Shown here: positions 55,435-64,000 of the stretch, in pieces
Layout of the letters: each line of letters begins with the position of its first letter
How positions within the stretch are numbered: position 1 is the first letter of the stretch
From: Euphorbia lathyris
Lineage: Eukaryota > Streptophyta > Magnoliopsida > Malpighiales > Euphorbiaceae
Assembly: GCF_963576675.1 (NCBI RefSeq)
Contig: NC_088918.1
Location: 57,803,501 to 57,867,500, forward strand
Reading direction: 5' to 3'
DNA length: 64,000 nucleotides
Position numbers and translations under genes: made by a program
The notes under the pieces: generated by a model
Seen by the model: the letters and a program-made list of their open reading frames with translations, nothing else
Databases searched by the model: none
What the model was told of the DNA's origin: nothing

Positions 55435-56424
55435 CACTACAAAAAAAAGGTCTACTACGACGCTAAAAGTTAAGATTTAACGACGCTTTTTGGTGTCCCT
55501 AAACACTTACCCACATTTTTTAAACCGTCGTCACAAGCGTCATTAAATCGCGTGTCGTTATTTTTAACGTCGTCATGCTTCCAATATTTACATTTTAGCG
55601 TCGTAATAATTTTATATTATTTATTTTTAATTATTGAAATTTCTACAACGTTTTAATAAAATGTGGCAAAGTTAACGACACATCATTTTTTGCTACACAA
55701 AAAACCACGACGCTTAAATTTAAAAGCATCTCTAATTCACGACATTTAATCATATATTTAGCTACACAAAAAAAGCTATTATGTTCTTAATAATTAATTA
55801 TGGATATACTCTTAAGACAATTGAATATAAATTCTTTAGTATGTACATTATTATTAATGTGAAATAATAAAAGTAATCTCAATCTAACATATTAATAGTA
55901 TAAAAATACATATGAAGAATCATGTAGGGTATCTGAATGTAAATAAATAATACTTTACAACATTTTATTGAACCATTTAAGCTAAAAAATGAACACAAGA
56001 TGGTTACCAATATTGAAAATCGAAATTCAAATACAAATTAGTCCTTTCTTCTTTTATCTTAGCAACGTCATTCTTCCCGGATTCTTCCATCTTTTGTATG
56101 CTCATCTGTAAAAACAAAAAATTGATAGTGAGACTCATAAATTAAAGATTTTCAGTGCAGTTTAAAAATCACCAATATAAGAACATAGATCAGGAAGAGC
56201 TATAAAATCAGAAAACAAATAAGAACAAAGAATTAGAAGAAAACCGTCAAGATTCAAAGAGAGAGATACCATGGGAGAATTTAAATAGGTAATACGTGCT
56301 AGAGTAAGAATATGAAGAGGAAGAGAAATCACCAGAGGTGAGTGGGAGATTATAATTAATTTCTATTTAATTGGGATGATTAGGTTTTCTTTTTTGTTTG
56401 AGGTTAGTTATTCACCACGTTTAA
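55435..56424 (+). mobile_element. CACTA element, left end only
   Basis: CACTACAAAAAAAAGGTCTA at 55435 is a textbook CACTA terminus. It is followed by subterminal words acgacgct / aacgacgc / cgtcgtca in both orientations to about 55740. The rest is AT-rich with a gene-leader-like stretch at 56220-56340. No inverted right terminus was found before the LINE at 56480; it may lie right of 63825 or be lost. Confidence 0.7.
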
Positions 56425-56471
56425 CTCCACTAACATATCACTATTAAAAAAAAAAGCTCCACTAACATATC
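56425..56471 (+). repeat. Micro-insertion with 15-bp duplication and poly(A)
   Basis: ctccactaacatatc at 56425-56439 and 56457-56471 flank actattaaaaaaaaaag. This is a second minimal LINE-like event, in the opposite orientation to the larger LINE next to it. Confidence 0.75.
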
Positions 56472-56511
56472 CAACGGTATTTTTTTTTTTTTGAAAACAA
56501 TAGGTGACTTC

Positions 56512-59500
56512 TTATTCAATATCAGATAATAAAGCATTACAAATAAACTCCGGGGGATTATGTTTCCATATTCTAATGTCAGTCTCAGAATTCGAAGCTC
56601 TTGCTAACATGTGAGCTATCGTATTCGCTGATCTCCTAATAAATGAAAAGGATAACACATTAAGCCCATTAATCATGTCTTTACAATCATCAACTATGAT
56701 GCCAAAAGGGGAAACTAACTCGGTGGTTCCGTTAATAGCCAGAGCCAAGAGCTGAGAATCCGTTTCCAGATGAACACCAACAACAGTTTCTTTCTTTAAC
56801 CAGCTTAAGGCTTCCCGGCAGCCCATGCTTTCTGCTAGCAGCGGATCTTGACATTGTCCTAGTGGTCCGTTTCCAGCTGCCATGAACTCGCATCTATGGT
56901 CCCGAAGGATGAACTCGAAACCCGCCCGTCCTGATTCTGTAAACAGGGCTGCGTCAACATTCAATTTTAAACTTCCTGATTCTGCACAGGTCCAAGCTGA
57001 ACGCACAGTAACTGTTTCTCTCGTGTCCGACGCTTTTTGGGCTAATTGCCATTTAGCTAAAAACGTCTTAGCACCGCAGAAGGTTATTGCTGGAGGCTGT
57101 CGTTTATCTTCCTAGAGAACTGTGTTACGATCATTCCATATAGCCCAACACAAGGTGGTCGCCAATTCTAAGGATTTATTATCGAAATTGTTTTTAATAA
57201 ATCTCCAGAAATCAGTAACATTGCTTACCATCCTGCTCAGATCACCAATATTGGATAATAACCATACCTGGCGGGCTTCTGGACATGAAACCAGTGCGTG
57301 GAAGACGGTTTCTTCTTCAAAGTTGCATCGCGGGCATATAATAGTTATATCAACCCGTTTTTTCGCCAGTTCAGATCGTGTAGGTAAGCAACGAGTTGTT
57401 GTCCTCCACACCAGATGACGAACCTTTGGCGGCGCATGAATCGTCCAGATTTTACTCCAAATTTCGCTAAGATCTGCCCCCTCCGTATCACTCGGATTGG
57501 TTTGGATATGATGATATCCACTTCTGACAGAGTAGACTCCATTTCTTTCCAACTTCCACGACCACATGTCCCGTGTTTCTCTTCGGCTCAAATGTACTTT
57601 TGTAATTAGCATTCTGTCCCTGACGGAAAATAAGTGTTGTAATTTCATGTAATCCCAATCTCCTTGCGGGCTTACTCGAATTGATGCTACCGTTTCTTCT
57701 TCGCGGCCAGGGGGTGCTATGCTTCCACATAGGGGTTGATATCATCAGGAAGCCAGGGGTCAGACCAGATATTAACTTCAGTACCGGACCCAACAAGGAT
57801 ACGACTTTGTGATTTTAGTAGAGGAAGGCCAGCCATTATGCTCCTCCATATATAGCTTGGATTCGATTTAATTTCAGCATCAAGGATGGATGTCTGAGGG
57901 AAGTATCATGCTTTGAAGATTCTTGCAACAAGAGGGGTTGGGTAAACCAGCATTCTCCATGCTTGTTTTGCCAAAAATGCTATATTAAAACAATGAAAGT
58001 TCTTGAAACCCATACCTCCTTGGTGTTTCGGTTTGCATAGTCTTTCCCAAGATCTCCAATGTATCTTTCTTCCTTGTCCGTCTTCCGAGCCCCACCAGAA
58101 AGAGTTTATCAGCTTTTCAAGGTCTTCGCATAGGATAATAGGGATTAGGAACATGCTCATGACATAGGATGGAAGTGATTGTAGAACTGATTTGATTAAT
58201 ATTTCCTTCCCTGCTTTTGATAGGAACCTATTCTTCCAGCTGTTTATTCTTTTCCTGATCATTGTTTCAATGTACTCGAAGACTTCCCTTTTATTTCTTC
58301 CAATCAGTGATGGAAGACCTAAGTATTTGCCCGGACTTGTTACTACTTCCACCTCAAGGTTGGTTCCGATGCTCATCTTTACAGCTGCTGGCACATTCTT
58401 GCTGAAGTGGAGGGTGGATTTATTGATTAATTTTCTGCACAGAGGCTTCTTCATATTGTTTTAGACATTGTCGTATAGCCTCACTTTCTTCAATTGTTGC
58501 CCTGAAAAACAGATAACTATCGTCAGCAAAAAAATAGGTGGGTTATTGCTGGAGCCTGAGGTGCTACCGCACATCCATGAATTCTTCCTCTTGATTCTAG
58601 CACAGACAATGCAGCGGACAGACCCTCTGCACAGATCAGAAATAGGTATGGAGAGATTGGGTCTCCCTGTCTTAGCCCTCTCTGTGGAGTGATAGGACCA
58701 AGCATATGTGGTCCATTGATGATCCTGTATTTTGCTTTGGTGACACATTGCATTATTAGATGAACCCATGTTGGAGAGAATCCCAGTTTGAGCATCATTT
58801 TTTCAAGAAATTTCCATTCCACCCTATCATATGCTTTGGCCATGTCTAATTTCAGCGCTGCATACCCCACCTTCCCTTGAGTTTTCCTACTGAGGTAGTG
58901 ATTTACTTCAAAGGCTAACATTACATTGTCCGTAATCAATCTTCCAGGTATGAAGGCGCTCTGCTGTTCTGAAATGATGCTAGGAAGAACTGTCTTGAGC
59001 CTATTTGCCAATACTTTTGATATTATCTTATAAATTACGTTACAAAGGGCAATAGGACGAAGATCAGATGCATATTCAGGAACAAACTTCTTTGGAATCA
59101 AAACCAGCAATGTTTCGTTAATTTCCTCCGGTAATTCACCCGAATTGAGCCACTGGATACAAGCTTCTATTACTTTCACGCCCACCACTCCCCAAAACTT
59201 TTGGTAAAAGCAAGGGTTGAAACCATCCGGTCCAGGACTCTTTTCAGGGTGCATTGAGAAGACTGCACTTTTAACTTCCTCTGGGGTAAACGGCCTGAGA
59301 AGATCATCGTTATCTGCTTCGGATACTTTGCATGAGATGTTAGCTATTATAGGGTCAGGATCACATAGCTCAGATGTGAATATCCTGTTAAAATAGGAGG
59401 TGATGATATCGTCAAGTCCAAACCCCCATTCTCTCCAATCCCCGTCATTCCCTTTTAATCTGAGAAGTAAATTTTCTTTCGTCGTGCTGTTGCTGCTTTA

Positions 59501-60569
59501 TGGAAGAAACCTTAGTTTAAATCGCCCCCTTTTAGCCATTGTTGTTTTGCCCGCTGCCCCCAATAACTCTCTTTCTAGTTCAATAATGTGTCTAATTCTT
59601 CTTTTGCTTCCTTATAAGCCTGGACTGATTCGACATCATTTCTTCTTTTTGTGCTGCGGATTACTGATTTACATTTTTCCACCTTCAGCTTAAAATGATT
59701 CCTCAGCTCGTTGCCCCATTGGAACAGTGAAGAACCGCATTCTTTAAGTCTGTTAGGAAGAAGAGTGTCTACCTCGGACCGCCAACTTGTTACCACTCTG
59801 TCCCTGCAATCACTTTCATGTAACCAAGCATTCTCAAATCTGAACCCATGCTTTAACTGAATTTTATTCTGCCATAGCGATAAGAATAGGGTTGTATGAT
59901 CTGAGCATGAGACTTCTTCATTTATTAATTTAGCTTCAGGAAACTTGAGTCGCCAGTTTGAAGAAGCAAGAGCTCTGTCTATCCTTTCTTCGACTAACCT
60001 GCCAGTTTCGTGCCCCCTTTCCCATGTAAAAGGGTAACCCATCAAGCTAATGTCTGATAATCCACTTGATTCGATGGCTGAATTAAAGCCTCTTATTAGC
60101 GTTGGGCTCTGTCGAACCCCTCTGGATTTTTCTACCTGTGACCTGATGTCATTAAAATCCCCAATTATGGCCCATGGAAATCAGAAGAGAGAGTTGATAG
60201 CTGTATAATTAGATCCCAAGAATCTTTCCTGCATGATCTCTCCGGATAGCCATAATAACTAGTCAATCTCTATGGTTCCTGACCTGATAGATTTATTTCC
60301 ACATCAATATAGTTCCGCGAGAAGCGGAGCAAACTAACTGAATTTTTCTGTTTCCAGAAGAGAGCTAGACCTCCTCCGTAGTTGACTGCTTCTACCATGA
60401 AAACCCCCTCGTATCCGATCTTCTTCTTTATTGTTTCAATTTTCTCTCTGCTACACTTAACTTCGCTTAGAAACACAAACTCGGGCTTTGTTTTGGACAC
60501 TAGGTCCTTCAACATACGAACTGTATGGGGATTGCCCGCCCCCCGACAGTTCCAGCTTAGAGAACTCAT
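56512..60569 (-). pseudogene. L1 ORF2: endonuclease, reverse transcriptase, zf-RVT, RNase H
   Basis: Starts MSSLSWNCRGAGNPHTVRML, the apurinic-type endonuclease that nicks the target. Further endonuclease motifs are MGYPFTWERG and the catalytic CSDHTTLFLS. RT has PEKSPGPDGFNPCFYQKFWG, LVLIPK, LRPIALCNVIYKIISK, QSAFIPGRLITDN, LDMAKAYDRVEW and QRGLRQGDPISPYLF, with the catalytic FADD split by an extra base in the A-run at 58528-58534. The zf-RVT domain has PPKVRHLVWRTTTRCLPT, CPRC and ETVFHALVSCPEA. RNase H closes with LETDSQLLALAIN and FSFIRRSANTIAHMLA. Stops or shifts lie at about 60270, 60180, 59550, 58530, 57900, 57650 and 57110, so it is inactive. Confidence 0.9.
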
Positions 60570-60849
60570 ATCCCCGGGCGGGCCTGGACTCCAGGACCCA
60601 CCTCTTTATCATTCTTTGTTTGCGCTGATTGGAACTTTCCATTTATCGAGATTGAGAGAAGCAGGGATTCCTCCTCCATGTCTGTAGTTTGAGTTTCTGG
60701 TCCCTCCTGGCGTCTTCTCTTAGGGTCTGAGATGTTGATTTCCCCTGTGCTTGTATCTGTCCCTAGGGTACTGTTTTGCTTTTGGATTGAAGTAGCTCTG
60801 AAATTGCCAAACCTTGTCTTTGAAGTAGTGAATGTGGTTTCCTGCACCT

Positions 60850-61633
60850 TTGGTGGAGAAGAGAGTAAGTATTTAGATTGTACCTATTGTGCAGCTCTCC
60901 AGGACAAGGCTTGCAATGAGGTTGAGTAAGCCATTTCGGCTTTATCTGGATCCGGGACATCTAGCAGCAACTCACAAAATTTGCCTGAATGTCCAATGCA
61001 GCCGCAGAAAAAACAGAAGGTCGGTAGTCATTCATAACGGAAACACACCCAGGAGAATTCACCTCCTTCTTTGCTTATTCTTAGCTTCCTCTTCAAAGGC
61101 TGAAAGACATTAACTGATACTCTTATTATTAGATAGGTTCTGCCTGCTCCCGTGAAGTTGTTTGGGTCTGATTCCACGAAGCTTCCTATAAAGTTCCCAA
61201 TATGAACTGCTACCCTTTCTGACATTAGGCCAACTGGAATGTCGTGTACCTGTATCCAGAAGTTAGTACTGTGCAATTCAACTGATTTTGGTTCCTGGCC
61301 TGGCTCCAGGGAGGCTAGTAGTAGCAATTGTTGCTCAAAGGTCCAGGGACCTCCCTTTAGAACCCTGTCTCTTTCAACTAGATGGAAGAATTGAAATTGA
61401 TAGGAATTTGATCCCAGCTCTATTACACATATTCATCTTGACGGACTCCACAAATCTGCTACGACATTTTTCATAAATTGGGTTTGAATACTTCTTGAAG
61501 TCACAAAAGAGCCGACTAAGCTCCAGGACGTTGGTCTGGGAGGGGGCGTGGTGTCTTCAGATTGTAGTATCAGACCTGATGTAGCTTCATCTTCTAGGGT
61601 CATCCGGTGGATAACGTCTGGTAGATTCTCCAT
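60850..61633 (-). pseudogene. L1 ORF1 (DUF4283 plus CCHC knuckle)
   Basis: Starts MENLPDVIHRMTLEDEATSG, followed in changing frames by FMKNVVADLWSPSR, WIQVHDIPVGLMSERVAVHI and FVESDPNNFTGAGRTYLIIR. The RNA-binding zinc knuckle CFFCGCIGHSGKFC lies near 61010-60970. DUF4283 with one CCHC knuckle is the standard ORF1 of plant L1 elements; it coats the LINE RNA. At least one frame change occurs near 61440-61330. Confidence 0.85.
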
Positions 61634-62041
61634 GACTCGTTAAAATTGATGAAATCACGGGATTAGAAGGACGTATGAAGGTCGGCACTCGAAGGGGGTT
61701 TTGAAGGGGGCGTCTGTAAATAGTTGATAGTGGGTGAGGGTGAAATCCTTAACTGTTTGAGGGAAAAACGGTAGTGAGGGGGATGACGAAGGGAGACACA
61801 TGAGATTTTAAATTATCGAAAAAGGATTAGGGTTAGGTCGATGGTTTATCGAAAGCGGGGGAGAGGGCGAAGGGCGTTGTTGGGCTGTGGCAGTGATTGT
61901 ATCTTTGTGGTTTGATGATGGGGGAACAACGATTTTGGGGCGGTACAGGGGAGACGGATTGAATAGAGCGAGGGGGAGAAACAGGGGTTTTGGAGTTTAC
62001 GGTTTTTGCTCCTCAATAGGGAGAGATTCTAACTTCTCGCG
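61634..62041 (-). other. 5' leader of the L1 element
   Basis: About 400 bp of GC-richer sequence (minus strand) before ORF1, ending near the candidate target duplication. It should hold the internal promoter; no motif is distinctive enough to mark. Confidence 0.45.
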
Positions 62042-62053
62042 TATCCAACAATA

Positions 62054-63824
62054 TTTTTTTTTTGGTAGAAACAGGAAAGGAAAACAAACAAACAAGAACA
62101 ACTAACCTGGGATTAGCCTAGGAAAGCTAACCCCAATACTATCCTCTAAAAGAAGAGAAGAGAGAAAAATATGGGGATTAGAAAGGGTAGTAACACCTAA
62201 CATCCCCTCATGCCCAGCCGCAGCCAAGCGATCCGCAACTCGGTTCTGCTCTCTAAAAATGTGAGTGAACTTTATGAAATCAAAAGACGAGCAAAGCCTT
62301 TTAATAGCTTTGATAAGGTTGCGGCTATTAAGACAAATAGCATGATTATCAGAAATCATATTGATGGCCTCCGTGTTATCAGACTCCACAGATAACCTCT
62401 TAACACCCAGGCTTTTAGCAAGCTTGACACCAGAGAGAACACCCCAAAGCTCTGCAGAGAAGGAAGAGCCCAACCCTAGATTCTGGGTGAAACCAGAAAG
62501 CCAGGCGCCCCCCGCATCTCTAAGAACACCTCCGGCAGCAATCTTACCATTGATAAGGCAGGAGCCATCCGTATTCAACTTCACAACCCCCTCTCTGGGC
62601 CTACTCCATCCAACGAGATGGACCTCCTTTTCCTGGGAAGATCTGGCCAGGGAATCCCCTTTGGAACTCTCAATAATAATAGAGAGTTTTTTCGAGAAGA
62701 ACTCAGCTAAGTTGGGAATAAAAACAGTTTTATTACCAAAAATCTCCTCGTTTCTCCACTTCCAAACTTGGTGACAAATGATAGCAAAGAAAATGTCATC
62801 GTGCTCCATGTTAGTCAGCAGTTTTCCCTTAATACCATCAGAGAACCAGTCATTCTCAGAGTGGGCCAGGAAGGAAGAAAGAATGTTGTGTGGGAGAATT
62901 CTCTTCCAAACCTCTTTACTCTTAGAGCAATCCCTAAGAGCATGGCACAAAGTTTCCTCCTAGCCTCTGCATCTACTGCAAGCTCCTGAGCTCGCCAAAT
63001 GCCTTCTGTGCCTATCCGAATTAGTAAGCAGCCTGTCCTTCACTCCTAGCCACAGGAAACTCCTAATACGGTAAGGGATTTTGAGGGCCCAAATGGAATT
63101 CCAAGTATCCGAGGGAGGGTCTGTCCTGTTGAGGGTAAAAGCTTCAAAGGCAGATTTGCAAGAATAAACTCCATTATTAGTCAGGGCCCAGCAATGCCTA
63201 TCCATGTCTTCTTCTTGATTACTAACCTTCACTCCCCGAATTCTAAGGAGAGTCTCCAGGCTAAAGAATGTATCAAACTTAGACCATATCCAGTCCCCCT
63301 CTGAGTCCACCACATCGGCAATCCTCCAGTTACGGATATCGCTAGGCGGGGGAGAGCTACACACATCTAATAACGGTTTATCACCAATCCAGGTATCATA
63401 CCAGAAACTGATGGTCTTACCATTACCCACCTCCAGACCAACCCCCAAGCAGAACTCAGTAAACATGGCACTAAGCCCTTTCCAGAGGAAGGAACAGTTG
63501 ACCACTCTCTCCTTAGGGCCCCCAAAGATTTTATCTTTCCGATACTTACCACAGAGAAGGCGCACCCAGAGAGAGGAGGGGCATTGCCACATTCTCCAGA
63601 GAAGCTTCATTAATAAGACTTTGTTGTTGTCTTTAGCTTGTCTTATACCAAGACCCCCATGCTTTTCGGCTGGCAGACCTCCTTCCAAGTCCAGACTCTC
63701 CCCAAAGGAAACGCCGGTTAATTTTGTCAAGCTCATTGAGAACTGGCTCAGGCAACCTACAGACTTGCATGATATGATTAGGAGCAACACAATTGATAGA
63801 CTGAATTAAAGTTAGGCGGCCTGT
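62054..63824 (-). mobile_element. Second L1-type LINE, 5'-truncated
   Basis: The T-run from 62054 is its poly(A) tail, and the minus-strand coding starts abruptly at about 63824 inside the RT thumb region (LTLIQSINCVAPNHIMQV). It sits immediately beside the 5' end of the first L1, apparently inserted at or next to that copy's target duplication. Confidence 0.88.
62102..63824 (-). pseudogene. L1 ORF2 C-terminal part (RT end, zf-RVT, RNase H), one stop
   Basis: Minus strand: HGGLGIRQAKDNNKVLLMKL, ISFWYDTWIGDKPLLDVC and NGVYSCKSAFEAFTLN. The zf-RVT domain has IPYRIRSFLWLGVKDRLLTN and CSRCRG. TAG at 62957-62959 then interrupts the same frame before EETLCHALRDC. RNase H follows with KLNTDGSCLINGKIAAGGVL, AELWGVLSGVKLAKSL, VESDNTEAINMI and HIFREQNRVADRLAAAGHEG, giving all four acidic positions. 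A frame change near 63700 affects the first 40 codons. Apart from this it is clean, so it is younger than the neighbouring full-length copy. Confidence 0.9.
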
Positions 63825-64000
63825 CAGGGAGAGAGAAACAAAAATATTAATTAACTTATAAAAAATATTAGTTTTCCTCTGACATAACCAAACTATTAGT
63901 CTTTACATACCCCTGATTTAAACCATCTTTAACTTTTTTTTTATATATAATAGCAGCCTTTTCTTTACCATAGTTAAATACTAAAAAAATAAATTAAAAG
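63825..64000. other. AT-rich DNA at the window edge
   Basis: No feature recognised. It may be the right-hand continuation of the CACTA-derived DNA that the LINEs entered. Confidence 0.4.

Larger units (their letters stand above)
56480..62041 (-). mobile_element. Nearly full-length L1-type LINE
   Basis: A T-run at 56480-56491 is its poly(A) tail. Minus-strand ORF1 (61633-60850) and ORF2 (60569-56512) follow a leader of about 400 bp. Candidate target duplication: tatccaac at 56468-56475 and 62042-62049, extending to 12 bp with two mismatches. All L1 domains are present but the ORFs carry several stops and frame changes. Confidence 0.88.

Overview
The window is nuclear DNA from a flowering plant, most likely a eudicot. 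It is AT-rich with canonical GT-AG introns, and it holds plant-specific families: Tat-lineage Ty3/gypsy, SIRE-type Ty1/copia, L1-type LINEs, Mutator-like elements (MULEs), hAT, CACTA, Stowaway, the plant mobile domain, and a ZAT-type C2H2 factor. Only one ordinary host gene is convincingly intact: an intronless ZAT11-like zinc-finger repressor at 34116-34625. No tRNA, rRNA or CRISPR array was seen.

Left part (1-20416): the 3' portion of a Tat retrotransposon (1-11683, + strand) has pol with RT, RNase H, a second RNase H and integrase. Behind pol it carries an antisense six-exon plant-mobile-domain gene with its own TATA box, then 17 exact-register 39-bp repeats, a polypurine tract and a 2.96-kb 3' LTR. 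The LTR holds a phased palindrome array just upstream of its TATA box. This element appears to have jumped into the third ORF of a minus-strand SIRE-type copia element (11684-20416), whose gag, pol, primer-binding site and 5' LTR are visible. The SIRE third ORF also has a nearby TATA box.

Middle (20417-39600): this is a nest of DNA transposons. Three unrelated MULE families are bounded by 9-bp target duplications (21754-23011 and its relative 35448-36329; 23780-32139; 48432-51664). One MULE copy has a 365-bp TTA-flanked MITE, and the relative preserves the empty site. The 23780-32139 MULE is itself split by a complete 5.97-kb LTR retrotransposon (26093-32061) that encodes a gag-protease-like protein but no recognisable RT or integrase. 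It also hosts a hAT element with an 8-bp duplication; a second family member lies at 47751-48318. A Stowaway element with a LINE tail inside it precedes the ZAT gene.

Right part (38460-64000): a badly decayed copia element (38460 to about 47050) is interrupted by a CACTA-like block carrying a decayed, three-exon ubiquitin-conjugating-enzyme-like gene. A MULE with nearly identical ~130-bp inverted ends then carries a two-exon DUF1985-like gene. After gene-poor sequence come a CACTA left end, a nearly full-length L1 LINE (about 56480-62041, minus strand) and a 5'-truncated L1 (62054-63824). Two tiny poly(A) insertions with 15-20-bp duplications look like abortive LINE events.

A theme is gene carriage by mobile DNA: the Tat, the SIRE, the CACTA-like block and the 48.4-kb MULE each carry a protein-coding passenger. 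Family assignments are from recognised motifs, not from database searches.
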